Source: Channallabes apus (lineage: Eukaryota > Chordata > Actinopteri > Siluriformes > Clariidae). From it: a stretch of DNA of 64,000 bases. The position numbers and the translations under genes were made by a program. The stretch covers positions 35,532,892 to 35,596,891 of the forward strand of contig CM060109.1 of NCBI GenBank assembly GCA_030522415.1. Reading direction: 5' to 3'. This document shows positions 1 through 54,145 of this stretch, in pieces. Below the pieces are notes generated by a model that saw only the letters and a program-made list of their open reading frames with translations, made no database searches and had not been told where the DNA came from. Numbering within the stretch: the stretch's first letter is position 1; every line of letters begins with the position of its first letter.

Positions 1-36
1 GAAAATCACAGTGTATGCATCCTTGCAGCGTGTTAC

Positions 37-42096
<42,060 letters not shown>

Positions 42097-42125
<29 letters not shown>

Positions 42126-42264
42126 CCTTGTGATCTAATGCAGTGAAACGCGGATCCAAATTCGGATTAGTATCTGTAGCTGATGTGTTTTATTTCTACT
42201 TGCATGAAGCCATAAGGTGCTGAGTTTCTCCGGAACATTGTTTCATCGAGCCGGCGGCGGACAT
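42097..42264 (-). other. ppp1r9a: Neurabin 5' UTR, second exon, with a short uORF
   Basis: A good acceptor (TTTTTCTGCAG) ends at 42265, and the exon runs to the start codon. An ATG sits on the first bases of the exon and opens a 22-codon uORF (42264-42196, stop TAG). A (TG)12 microsatellite (42101-42124) ends a few bases before the real ATG. Exon boundaries are inferred from splice consensus only. Confidence 0.65.
42101..42124 (+). repeat. (CA)12 microsatellite just upstream of the neurabin ATG
   Basis: On the sense (minus) strand this is (TG)12, ending four bases before the start codon, within the 5' UTR. Confidence 0.95.
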
Positions 42265-42754
42265 CTGCAGAAAAACAAGGAAAAATTCCCTGTAGATGGA
42301 GGAACAGTGTCACATAACTCGTGTGCTAACTCCTGGCTCGAAGTCACTTTTGTAGTCCATTGTTAACACAGTCTAGCTAGGCTAGCGACATTATCAACAA
42401 CAACAACCGAGTCACGTTCATATTTAACCTCAGCGCATCGTTATTATTATTATTATTGTTATTTTTAGCACAACAACTACTTGTTGTCATTGTTTACATG
42501 TTTGCTAACGTGTTTCTTATTTATGTTTACACAAAAGGCCTGGCTCTAACTTACACAAACATACGGCTGAGCAGTTAAACTCTGCGAACAATAGCGTTTC
42601 TAAAGTCTCAGTGTGAAGCTCTTCCGCAGCGGCGGCGAAGCGCCACAAGTTTTTCTGAAGTCGAGTCGCAGGAAAAGCCACAAGCCGGAGATCTCAAAAA
42701 AAATATATATATAATAATTCCACGGGCCTCGTGCGCGCACTCACACATACTTAC

Positions 42755-43080
42755 CTTCAGTTAACGTGCCTTACTATACAGTCTCGGTCGACTTTACCCT
42801 TCCCGGTGTAACACACACTTTCAAACTTGTCATTCCTTCCCCGCCATCGTTACTCCTTCCTCCTCGCTCCTGCCTTTTTCCCTCTTTGAAAACTCCAGAC
42901 CTGTCGCAGCTCTGCCGCCGCTTGTGCTCGTGTGCGGCGCGCGCGCATCATGGTGGGACGCGGGCGCGCGTGTGCGCGTGCACGATCGCATTCCAGGAGA
43001 ACTTGTAAAATTCCCAACCCCCACACCCCCCCCCTCCCCCTCCCCCTCCTCGAGCGCGCGGCGGGAGAGCGGAAGCGGTG
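42755..43080 (-). promoter_or_regulatory. ppp1r9a: Neurabin non-coding exon and CpG-rich promoter
   Basis: On the minus strand, CTGAAG|GTAAGT gives a strong donor at 42755-42754, implying a non-coding first exon and a 490-nt intron to the exon ending at 42264. From about 42890 to 43080 the DNA is rich in CpG and CGCG runs with C tracts, as in a TATA-less CpG-island promoter. The transcription start cannot be placed exactly. Confidence 0.6.
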
Positions 43081-43264
43081 TGATCATATGCAGCGTTTCT
43101 ACATTGTGTATAGATTCAAGAAGTCAAGAAGTTATTAAGGAGTGGCATCTCCTGCTTATACCTGGTTTGGTTCTTGAATGAATAGCCACAAAAGTAAATT
43201 ATTATATTGCCTTTATGGTTGCTTTATACTGTACTTTCATATTCATTCATTCATATATATATAC

Positions 43265-43800
43265 AATGCAGTGCAAAAGTATTTGCCCTCTTCCTGTTTT
43301 TTTGTATATGTTTGTCACACTTTAATGATTCAGATCATCAAACCAGTTTTAATTTTGCACGAAGATAATACTGTTGGGCTCTATGTCCTTCCCCTAAATC
43401 TAATAACTGGTTGTGCCACCCTTGGCGGCAACAACTGCAATTAAGCATTTGCGATAAGAAAGACTCATCGCCGTTGAGGAATTTTGGCCCATTCCTCCAT
43501 GCAGACTTGTTTTAATCCAGCTACATTTGGAGGGTTTAACCTGTTTAAGTTCATGCCACAGCATCTCAAACAGATTTAAGTAGCTAGGCCACTCCAAAAC
43601 CTTTTTTTTTTTTTTTTAAGTGTTTCAGATCATTATCCTGCTGCATAATCCGAGTGTGCTTGAGCTTGAGTTCACAAACTGAGGGCCAGGATTTTCTGGT
43701 ATAGAGCAGAATTCATCAATTATAACAAGTATCCAGGTTCTGGAGGAGCACCAGACCATCACACTACCACCACCATATTTGACTGCTGGTATGATGTTGT
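43265..43800 (-). mobile_element. Truncated Tc1/mariner-like element
   Basis: CAGTGCAAAAGTATTTGCCC near 43270 is a terminus seen in a widespread fish Tc1 relative. The text that follows (TAATAACTGGTTGTGCCACC, AATTTTGGCCCATTCCTCCA, CACACTACCACCACCATATT) keeps that element's order, with transposase on the minus strand. The other half is missing. Confidence 0.7.
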
Positions 43801-44500
43801 TTTTATTAAATGCTGTGTTAGTTTTATCTGCACTATATACTGTATATCAGGTGTATTTATTGAAGCATTTTATTTGAAATGTACAGAAACAGCCACCATT
43901 TTACTCAACAATAGACTAATTTAACAACCAGGTATCTTAGAACTCACTCTCACACATATTTACACACCCATTCATAGTAATTTAGCATAACTAACCAACT
44001 TACCTAAATGGTTTTGGGGTGGAAGTAAACCAGATACCCCAGAATGAACCCACACAAAAAAGAGTAACCTAAGGCATCACTGTGCCACCAACAGTTCTGA
44101 AGCATCAGGGAATTTATTTAATCTATACATGGGAGACAGTTTTTCTTATTATTGTATATAGGGTGAAATGAATTCATATAAGAGATTGATTCATATGAAC
44201 TTGCCTGCTTTCAACAAAAACAATCAAATCCTGCTCCTGTTTAGCAATAGAGGTGGGTTATAGAGTGTGACCCCTTATCATGATGACTGTATTTTACATA
44301 ACTATAATTTTCAACTATGTCGATAGGGATTTAATTCATGTTAAAAGTTAGACTTGGTAAATGACTTCACAAAGTAGCAGTATATTGTGAAAGGAAAATT
44401 AAGTCTGCGACACGCTACCATTGTCCAAAGTTACGTCGGATTTGGAGGGAAATGAAAAAGTCAAGAAGCAATTTTTAAGAATCATATTTGTCTTCCTCAT
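43801..44500. other. Intergenic, possible decayed SINE
   Basis: 43960-44095 has faint resemblance to a reversed family-B SINE (CACTGTGCCACCAAC at the end). Otherwise nothing recognised. Confidence 0.35.
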
Positions 44501-44509
44501 TTATTTTCA

Positions 44510-45950
44510 CAACAATATTTTTATTGATTTTAATCCGGGATATTACAGGGTAGCCATGGAATGTTTCAATACAGAATTTATAACCTCCTTATAAATCTCT
44601 AAAGCACCCACCCCACCCCTCCCTAACTCTAAGCCAGCTTTACATGTACAGGTATAAGAAAAGGCTAGACGCCAGGCACAACAAAAAAGGAGAGAAACGA
44701 AAAAAGAAAAAGAAAAAAGAACCTGGAGCTGGAAGATTTTTGGTTTTGCGTATAAAAAAAAAGGAAAAGAAAACAAACAAACAATAAAAAGGCAATAAAA
44801 ATAAAAAGGCTATCAAACTATAAATGTATATGAAAAAAGCGAAGGAAGGGCCCCCACACCAGTTGAAATTGTAAGTCTGAATAACGGATTGAGTAGTGGA
44901 TCTTCTCTAGGGACAAACAGGACATGATATCTCTGAGCCACTGGGCGTGAGTGGGTGACGTGGCATCCTTCCACTTGAATAAAAGAGAACACCTGGCCAG
45001 GAGTGTCGCAAACGATACCAAACGCTGTTTAGCTGGAGTTAGACGCTTGTCTTCCTCTCCAGTGATACCAAAAAGAGCAATCAGAGGATCTGGTTCAAGG
45101 TTGCATTTCAATATATACGACAAGGTTTTAAAGACATCCCTCCAGAATTTTTCCAAATTCGGGCATGTCCAGTACATATGAATAAGAGACGCCTCTCCGC
45201 TTTTACATTTATTACAACAAAGTGTGGTTGTAAGGATCAATGTCTGGGTAAAAACGGGAAAGTTTAAGTTTGGAGAAATGAGCCCTGTGTGCAACCTTAA
45301 ACTGTAATAAAGAATGGCGGGCACATAAGGAGGTAGAGTTGACAAGTTTAAGAATTGAATTCCAAGTATCAGCTGATAGTGACAAATTTAAATCTTTCTC
45401 CTAAGCAGTTTTAATTTTACTTAAAGGCGTGTGACTCGAACCCACCAATCCACCATAAATAGTGGATATTAGGCCTTTACGCAGCGGGGGCAAACAGAGG
45501 AGGTTATCTAGAATGTTTGCAGCAGGAGCCTCAGGGAAATTTGGTATTAAAGAGCGAATGAAGTGTCTTACTTGCAGGTATCTGAAAAAATTAGAATTGA
45601 GTAGGTTAAACCTTTCAGAAAGCTGTTCAAATGATGCAAACTTATGGTCAACAGACAGATATTTGCAAAGCTTGATGCCCTTATTGTACCATTCCTGAAA
45701 CACTGAATCATGTAAAGAAGGTTGGAAGAGATGATTAGAGACGATAGGACTGGACAGAGAAAAGCCCAGAAGACCGCTGTGCTTTCTGAACCGAGTCCAT
45801 ACTCTCAAGGTATGCCTAATAACTGAATTATTGATTAATTTAATTGAGGGGATGGGGAGAGCAGATCCAAGGAGTGCAGAGACAGAGAGGTTTTTGACAG
45901 ACTTCCTCATTTATTTGAAGGAAACATCTTGTCAAGAAGATGAAAAGGCA
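44510..45950 (-). mobile_element. L1-like LINE, 3' part of ORF2
   Basis: Two minus-strand open pieces, 45910-45401 and 45345-44818, read as the C-terminal part of a fish L1-like ORF2. Examples are ISTIYGGLVGSSHTPLSKIK in the first, and CNKCKSGEASLIHMYWTCPN, LEKFWRDVFKTLSYIL and SIRYSDLQFQLVWGPFLRF in the second. C-x-x-C with a following H/C fits the terminal zinc-like motif. A stop and frame change separate them. The RT core is absent, so this is 5'-truncated. Confidence 0.8.
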
Positions 45951-46642
45951 GAGCAAACGCAGGTGCAACCTTTTACTAAATTAACACATGGAACACAAAC
46001 AGATGACCAATATGGAAGAGGAACATGAACAAGAAACATGATTTAAACTTATTCTGAACAGTTAACACCTGACAACAACAGACGCTAGACAAAGACACTC
46101 AGTAAAATAGAACTTTAATACAAAGATTTATTGGTAAATGCGATCAGAGAGAGAGAGAGATCCCAGTATCTCAGTATTTCAAAAGCAGGTGGGTCACAGT
46201 TGCAGGGGTGACGTGGCAGTTGGAGTGTTCAGCAAACTCTAGCCCTGCATTCCCACATGTCTGACTTTTATTCCTAACAGATCTCAACATTGGCAAGTGC
46301 CTCAGCATATTAAATCAATTAAATATGTATGAACTGCTTATGTTGCAGCTTTTATATCTAGTGTGTTAAGCAAAACGTGAAACACAAATATTTCACGCTT
46401 TCAAATGCTATACGTTCAGACCCAATTAAGCTTAGAGAGAAGAGTGTGTAAACTGTGGTTGGATAATCATTCTATTTTACGATATCTGTACATCATGCAT
46501 CAGCTTTGGAGTCACATTTTTCAGGTTCACAATACATCTCTTTCCAAATACTCCGGTGCTGCTCATAAAATGTATCTAATTAAATGTTTCACTGATGTAT
46601 AGCAGTTAATATGTTTGGTGTATGGCTGCTACTGTACAGACA

Positions 46643-47117
46643 ATATATACCGATCAGCCATAACATTAAAACCACATAAGATTAACACTGATTATAATTT
46701 ATATACCCGTAAACTGGTGACAGGATCATGGGCATCCAAGGCTCATTTATGCCTGAGGGGAGCAAAGCCCAGCCTGTTTGGTCAGATCCCACAGAAAAAA
46801 TAATGTAGCACAAATTGCTGAAAAAATAGTTGAACCTGGCCACAACAGAAAGGCATCAGAACACCAAGTGCATAATAACTTGCTGTGTTTCCTAGCATAG
46901 AGGTTCAAGGTTCTTCATCTAACAATCAAATTCACCACTGGACAAAAAAGTTTGATCCATGCAGGCCTCATCCCACAACATACTGTTGATCCCTGAAGAA
47001 CCTGTTGCTAGAGACCATAATACACATTCAAAGGTCTTGTGGAGTCACAAACCTTGCAAGGCAAACCTTGCACATGATTTGGTATATTGGTTTTAATGTT
47101 ATGGCTAATCAGTGTAT
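46643..47117. mobile_element. Tc1-like element, internally deleted, both termini present
   Basis: Left terminus 46643-46676 and right terminus 47082-47117 are inverted copies sharing AGCCATAACATTAAAACCA. Such ends (ACCGATCAGCCATAACATTA) mark a common fish Tc1-like family. The 400-bp interior is a deleted, decayed remainder. Confidence 0.75.
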
Positions 47118-49070
47118 CAGGCATTTATCTGCATTTGAGGTCAGGACCTTGATGTGTCAGCATACACTGTTGATCGGGTACCAGGGCACACAAATTCCAG
47201 GTGGGAGGAAACCAGAGACCTACAAACATGAAAAACACAATACCCAGATTTTAGGGTTTGTAAAATGCTATGTAAAACACACTATACCATCATTCAGAAC
47301 TTAGCCAAAAATATGTTATTAGAGAGGTAACAAACCTATCTGTACTTAATACATGAATATATTTTAACCTGACACATAAGGATATGGATGTTAATTATAG
47401 TAACAAATAGAAAACATAAAAAACATACTGTTCTTCTCTTTAACCGAGTTTTTTTCTCAAAGCACAACTTGGCAGATAATGCTGCAGCAGATGGTGATCT
47501 ATTTTACAAATGCTTGCCCTGCCCTTTCAGTGTTTTTTCACCATGCCAAGAATATAATATACATGTTTATTTAAAAAAAAATTTAATTATCACCAAAAAA
47601 ACTGATATTAACATGAAGTAAATGGACTGAACATTTGAAAAACAGATTTAAAAAGAATCTAATGATTTACTACAAACACACCTTACTGTAGGCTCAAAAT
47701 TAAACATAATTTGGAAGCACTGCCTCAAAAGAGTTATTTCCTAATTTAAAATAAAAACATTTGTAATAGATGTATTTTGTACAGTATGTATTTCAGTTCA
47801 TTCTAATACATCGTGGGAATTGTGCATGTGCAGCATACAACCACTTTCCGTAGATCAAGTTTGGGCCTTGTGGCATTTCCGGCAGATAGTTAGTCTTTCA
47901 TCCCGGGTTAACTGGGCACAGAGTTATCTGATGAGTTCCCAACCATTCACACAACCGTTCAGACTTCCTCAAGTACACAACTGATATAATGATCTCATTG
48001 CTTAAGGCACAACAGAATTATAGGCATATTTCCTAAGTGTTGTGTCAAGAGTTAGGAGATGATGGCATTTATTGTGTATATGACTTTAGTTAGAAGTGTC
48101 AATTTATTTATGACTTGCTTGAGGCACATTACAGACCTGTAAACAATTGACAACATACTTTACTATGCACTGTGTAAACAACATATGTAAAATGATAAAT
48201 GCATATCAAATGCATTTATAGTATTAAGATTATCTGTAGGTCTTGGTGTAGCTTGTATTGTTTTCCGCTTGTTTTTCATAAAGATGTCAATGCAAACCTG
48301 ATCACTGTAGCATAAAAGGCAAACCTTTAGCTCTAGAGTCTGGATAACTTCACGCATGGATGGCTCAAGTTATTCAGGCCTACATGCCTCCTACACATCT
48401 CCTAGTAACACTACAGTCTGAAATTCAGACAGACAATTATTAATGGCAGACCTTCCTCTGCCCTCATTTCCCGGGAGTACAACTGTTTTGTTAAGCGCAC
48501 TGTTGTCAGGCCAACCCCTGCCCCCTCTGTATACTCAATCTGTGACTCTGAAGCTTACAAAAGTCAGGCAAAGGTTCTGGGTGAGCAGAGGGTTTCTTCA
48601 GTCCCCTTCTTTAGAACAAGAAATGGAACAGAACAGTACACTTTGTGATTTTCTATACAGTATGAGTGTGACGTGATTACTGCATTGATGAGGTCTCAGA
48701 AATAAAGGTAGCAAACTGTACTTTTCTTTGTCACTGGAGTAGAGTCATAACCTTTTGTACTGAGGTACAAGGTATCGCAAAGTAATAGAGTATGTCTTTC
48801 AATGAAATAATAAGCTACCCAGAACTTTTAGATTACAATCATCCATGTGAAATATTCACTTCTTCCTCTCACAAACTCACAGCCTCCAGTTTAGGTCTCA
48901 GTTATTTTCTCCTAAATGGAATTTATCTTATAACTACAGCCAGACAAGAAGATCTTCCCTACAAGCACTTCCTTTATAAAATATGTCCTCTACTACTCCA
49001 AAGTCTCATCTTTTTCTCTCGGACAAGCACATGAATCATTATGGATTAATGTTAGAGCTTTAATGAGACT
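47118..49070. other. Intergenic, no recognised feature
   Basis: No supported exon or element is visible. The open frame at 48443-48676 has no recognisable protein. Confidence 0.5.
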
Positions 49071-49285
49071 CAAATTCAAATTCAATTCAAGTCTATTTGT
49101 ATAGTGATTTTAAAAATAAATATGGTCACAAAGCAGCTTTACATGAATAAAAATTTTGGATATAAATTTAAAATGGTTTATATGCATCCCTTATGAGTTG
49201 GCCAAGGTCCATAGTAGCAAGGAAAAACTCCCTGAGACAAACATGTGGAAGAGACCTTGTGAGGAACCAGACTCAAAAGACAACC
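49070..49285 (-). mobile_element. L2-like LINE 3' end, reverse orientation
   Basis: TTCAAATTCAATTCAAGTCT, CACAAAGCAGCTTTACATGA and AAGGAAAAACTCCCTGAGA are the reverse of the 3' UTR motifs seen in the L2-like element at 31 kb. Confidence 0.7.
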
Positions 49286-50080
49286 CATCCTCATTTATGT
49301 AGGTGATACCAGATAGTACAATCATAACTAAATGCCTTTTATAACTGTGTGTTCTGAGATCAAAAGTGTAATTGTATAACAGGAAATGAGTTTAGTTGAT
49401 ATAAAGTACACTTTGTTGAGGTCACCACCCGTTTAGTGTTTTTTTTTTTTTTTTTACTGTTGGTAGCAAATTTTATCTTTTAAACTATTGCAGTCATAAG
49501 CCATCATAGATGTTATTAAGTGGAACCTTAAATAATGAGAACTTTGACAAGAAGGTGTGCCAGGATGGATCAAACCAGGTTAAACAAGGAATCAGGATCA
49601 CTAGTGACTCAGGAGTGTTATAGCCCGACAGAAAGGAAGAACGGAAGAAAGAGAGAGAGGGAGAGAGAGAGAGAGAGGGGGGGGGGCAATAGGTATACTT
49701 ACTGTCATGTAATGGATAAGATCAACCTTTCAGCCTGATCAGTCAAGCAAGAGAAAGGTACCAAAGCAGGGCAAGATAAAGTGCTGGCAAAGCAATCTGG
49801 TCAAGACATGCATAAGACAGAAATAGACCATTACCATGTATCTGCTTTCTCAAAGGCACTGAAGGACTGGATTAGTGAGTCAGAAATCCACTCTCTCACT
49901 TTGAAGAATACACTCATCAATGTACACTCTTTTTTTCCTAGTCACTAACATAACCTTTCATTTACTCTCATACACTCACCTCTGTGTGAAAATGTGGACT
50001 CAACCTGTTATTAGAAATGTTTTTTAAATCCTTTTTCTTAAAAAAAAAAAAGCTTTAAATACAAACAAGACAGGTATACA
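49286..50080. repeat. Intergenic with a (GA)n/G-run tract
   Basis: A T-run at 49440-49456 and a GA tract followed by about 11 G (49649-49687) are present. Nothing else recognised. Confidence 0.6.
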
Positions 50081-50084
50081 AACT

Positions 50085-50985
50085 GGCCATTTTAACTGGA
50101 ACACCTGTCCCCCTGCTTTTATACAGTTATTAAATCAGTCATTCATGTGGCAGTTGCACAGTGCAGAAATTCATGCAGATACAGGTCAAGAGCACTTTGA
50201 TGATGGCAAGATTGTTGGTGCTAAATGGGATTGCTTGAACGTTTCATAATTTAGTCTCTAGACTGAAAAAAAGGAACATTGTGCAGTGGGTATTAGAGAT
50301 CACACAGAATGGGCAAACTGGTTTAATCTGACAGAAAACCTATGTTAATCTTCAAAATAATTTAGACCCACATTTGACATTAGGAAAGTGAAAGGATTTT
50401 ACGTCTTAGGTGTTCAGTAATTTAGTAATTTGTGGTTCTATTTTTTGTGTTATAAAGTTTAACGCAATTAAACCCCTTACATATGAGACTCACTTTACTA
50501 AAGGTTCTGTTTACAGACTCTTTTAATAATTTTGAGAATTTCGGATCAAATCAGTGTTAATAATGTAACTCTCCTTACCTATACGTGATAATTTAATGAT
50601 TCCAGGCAGTTCCAGATTTTTAACTAATTTTTTTGTTTTATCCTAACTCTGGTAATGCTAAGTAATATTTTAAATGCATGTTTTCAAATATTCAGTACCT
50701 GATTTATGCAGACCAACAACCATCACTGGTGTGTGCTGAAAGCCCTTTCTGCCATGATGATGATGGGTAAAGAAATTTACTAACACTCATACATGCTTAA
50801 AGGAAACAATATAATTCCTGAAAGATTGAGTAGTTTCAAGTGGGTACAATTATTTTACTTTTATGTAAAGTATGTAAATTATATGCTGTGGCCTTTACAG
50901 TCACCAGATGTCAAATCAATTGAACACTTTTAGGACATTTTGATGTGTTAGACAGTGCTCTCCACCATCCTCACCATAAATACAC
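50085..50985 (+). mobile_element. Decayed DNA-transposon remnant
   Basis: AACTGGAACACCTGTCCCCC, CATTCATGTGGCAGTTGCAC and later TGTGGCCTTTACAGTCACCA (50887) follow the order of a widespread Tc1-related element that ends in CCTAATAAAGTG-type sequence. It is strongly diverged, and its ends are not seen. Confidence 0.4.
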
Positions 50986-51397
50986 CAATCTTGTGGAAAA
51001 ACTGTATTCATTCTTTGAGTACTGTAACAGACACTGATATAATTTATGCCAAGGTTACTAAAGTGGTTTTATTGCCTCAATACCATACAAAGACACTTTG
51101 TGATGTGTTTTATTCATTTATTTGTCATTTTGTAACATTTGGTTTGCTTTTACAAGAAAATACTTTAGCAGGAAGGTTGGGGTTACTCCAGGGCCACTGT
51201 ATGATCTCTGACAAAAGCTCTATAACAAGCTGGGAAATGTGAACAAAGCAGTACTGTAATGCACATGTGAGAAATAATAGCATTATTATTAACTTAAACA
51301 GTACCAACAACTGAACTGTTGATTAAATGGTGTTGTAGGTCTATTTGTCATTATTATAAATAAGATATAAATAATATAAATGATGATAAATAATTGT

Positions 51398-51735
51398 GGC
51401 ACAGTGATTTAGTGGTTAGCACGGTGGCCTCGCACCTTCAGGTTGGCGTTCTGAAATTTCGGCTCAGATCTGTGTGGGTGTGTGAGTTTGCATCTTCTCC
51501 CTGTTCTTGGTGGGTACTCAGTTTTTTTTTCTATAGTCCAAAGGCATGTGCTCTAGGTTGACTGATATTTCCAAATTGTCTGTAATGTGTAATTAGGTGT
51601 GTGAGTGCTTATGCCCTGCTATGACTTGGCACCCATTCAGTGTGTACCCCGCCTTGCGCCCCAAGTTCCATTGGACAGACACAGGTATCCCGCAACCCTA
51701 TACAGGATAAGTGGTGTAGATAATAGATTATAAAA
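51398..51735 (+). mobile_element. SINE (family B), diverged full copy
   Basis: From GGCACAGTGATTTAGTGGTTAG (A box) through CATCTTCTCCCTGTTCTTGG to GCAACCCTATACAGGATAAG. Many substitutions and a damaged B box make it older than the 52093 copy. Confidence 0.85.
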
Positions 51736-52092
51736 AATATTTAAAAAAAGAATATGAATTATCATCCATCATTCGCTTTGCACTGTTGGGTTAATCCACA
51801 TAAATGCCGCCACCTACTGGACAAACTATATCTGGTACAAGATTCAAGATTAAAAAGGTCCTTTATTGGCATGACTAATAAGGGCATTTGTATTGCCAAA
51901 GCTCAGATATAGACTTTGAGCATGAATCAGAAAATAACTACAGAAGCCACTGGAATGAAAATAAAAGTAATAAAAGAAAGGAAAAGAAAAGAAATATACC
52001 CACACAAACATATACCACTACCACTACTACTAATAACTATATCGACAGTGTTCAGTTCATGAAACACAAATAAAAATAATATAATAATATAT

Positions 52093-52468
52093 GGCGGCGC
52101 GGTGGTGTAGTGGTTAGCACTGTCGCCTTGCACCTCCAGGGTCTGGGTTCGATTCCCCGGCCAGGCTCGATTCCCGTCTCTGTGTGCATGGAGTTTGCAT
52201 GTTCTCCCCGTGCTTGGTGGGTTTCCTCCGGGTACTCCGGTTTCCTCCCACAGTCCAAAGACATGCAGGTTAGGCTAATTGGCGTTCCTAAATTGCCCGT
52301 AGTGTGTGATTGGGTGTGTGAGTGTGTGTATGTGTGTGTGCCCTGCGATGGATTGGCACCCTGTCCAGGGTGTACCCCGCCTAGTGCCCGAAGTCTCCTG
52401 GGATAGGCTCCAGGTCCCCCGCGACCCTGAACACAGGATTAAGCGGTATAGAAGATGAATGAATGAAT
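52093..52468 (+). mobile_element. tRNA-derived SINE (family B), young full-length copy
   Basis: Full length from GGCGGCGCGGTGGTGTAGTG to (GAAT)n. It has an A box (GTGGTGTAGTGGTTAGC) and B box (GGTTCGATTCC). An exact 10-bp duplication AATAATATAT flanks it (52083-52092 and 52469-52478). Confidence 0.96.
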
Positions 52469-53234
52469 AATAATATATCATTTCACTTTATCCTAAATGT
52501 GAAATGGTGTGGAGAAAGCAGGTATACCTAGTGCAGTAGCTGTACTGAACTGTCATGGACAATAACTTAGTTGAGTCTTTATTCTTAGTTGCCTAGGAGA
52601 CAAGGGATGTACCTCTCAAACTTTGCCTCTGACTGTGTTTTTTTTCCAGCCAGTTCCCACAGAATCTCCATAATGCATCTGGCCTTCAGTAAGCACTAAG
52701 TGAGAAATAATCAAAACAAAGGCACCGGTACTCAGAAGCCATTTATCTTTATCCTCACCAGAAGGAAATTTTATGAGTTGCTAGAAAGCTGTGCTAAATG
52801 AGATATATGTGGGATGCATTGTTTGGTTTTGCTTTTTTGCAGATGACCGATGAAGCTTTAGTAGGAAGTTCAAAGTCAGCAGGAAGCATCGCCTCCTTTC
52901 TCTCTCACTTTCTGTCTGTACTTCATTTTTCTCTGTAGAAATGAATACCGCAGAGTTGCTAAGTGGACACATTAATAATAGGACTCGGTGACATCAGTGC
53001 TCAGCATCTAAATGTCTGAAGCTGACACAGAACAAAGCAGTTCTCCTCTGATCTGAGCCAGCACACATGACTGCTGCAGTATCTACCACAAATATGACCA
53101 GTTTCCCAAAGTAAAAAAAAATCCTTACACAATTCTGACAATCATATATTGTCTTTTCCTATCTTTTTTATTATTATTATTTTATTATAATACTATTTAG
53201 AGTGATAACTTGTCCTTATATTATAAATATGTAC

Positions 53235-53430
53235 AGTAAGAGATGGTGGCTTAGTGGTTAGCACATCTCCACGTCCTGGGTTTGATTCCTGCACTGCGTC
53301 TGTGTGTAATGTGCTCTCCGTGCCTGGTGGATTTCCTCTGTGTTCTCTGGCTTCCTCCTAAAGTCCAAAGACATATAGATTAGGCTAACTGGCATTTCCA
53401 AATTGCCTGTAGTACTGTATGTGAATATGT
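53235..53430 (+). mobile_element. SINE (family B), diverged head half
   Basis: GGTGGCTTAGTGGTTAGCAC, GGGTTTGATTCCTGC (B box) and AGTCCAAAGACATATAGATT are recognisable. It stops after the middle of the body. Confidence 0.82.
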
Positions 53431-53589
53431 GTGTGAATGTTTACTGGAGGTCCTACCACGGTTGTACAAAATGGGAATAAACACAACAATCACAATTGGC
53501 CTCTAAGGTCCCTAGTTGGACTACAGAGGTTCCTAGATATATGGATGGATGTAAAGAATAAGGAACACTGGGGCATGTTTTCTCTGCCC

Positions 53590-53825
53590 ATGGAGTCTGG
53601 AGTCTATCCAAGAAGACTTCAAGCACAAGGTGGGGTACACCCTGCATTGGGTGGCAGTATGTTGTTGCACAAATACACTACTGAGAAGGCCAAACAACCA
53701 AATCTGCATGTCTTTTGGACTGCTAGAGAAAACCCACCATGCATAAGAAGAAGATGCAAACTCCATAGGCACAGACCCGAGGCAGGAATCGAATCATTAC
53801 CCTTGAGGTACGAGGCATGTTGTCA
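53590..53825 (-). mobile_element. SINE (family B), diverged, reverse
   Basis: AAGGTGGGGTACACCCTGCA, AATCTGCATGTCTTTTGGAC and GGCAGGAATCGAATCATTAC are the reverse body and B box. Confidence 0.78.
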
Positions 53826-53907
53826 TAGAAAAAAAGATGGAAAAACTATAGAATGTTGTTATGCAGCCAACAATAACAGGAAAATGTTTTATACCACAGA
53901 AATGGCT

Positions 53908-54145
53908 CTCACTCACTCAGTCACTCATTCTCTATACTGCTTATCCTGTACACGGTTGCTGGTTGCCTGGAGCCTATCCCAGGAAACTCGGGTCTCGAAG
54001 CATGGTACAAAACACACACTCACTCACAACTTGCTTTTTGCTTGCCAATTAGCTTAATCTGCATGTCTTTGGATTGTGGAAGGAAACTGAAGTATGCGGA
54101 GGAAACCCACCCAAGTATGAGGAGAACATGCAAACTCTACACACA
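53908..54145 (-). mobile_element. SINE (family B), reverse, head missing
   Basis: CATTCTCTATACTGCTTATC, TGCCTGGAGCCTATCCCAGG and CTGCATGTCTTTGGATTGTG follow the reversed body; it ends before the tRNA-like head. Confidence 0.82.

Noticed and set aside
42097..42159. N-terminal extension of neurabin containing a Val-Cys repeat
   Set aside because: The upstream open frame begins with TTG, not ATG. The Val-Cys run is only the translated TG microsatellite. Homology places the start at MIKTES (42096).
53437..54057. 206-codon open frame
   Set aside because: It is made of two reversed SINE pieces and the intervening sequence; no protein family is recognisable.
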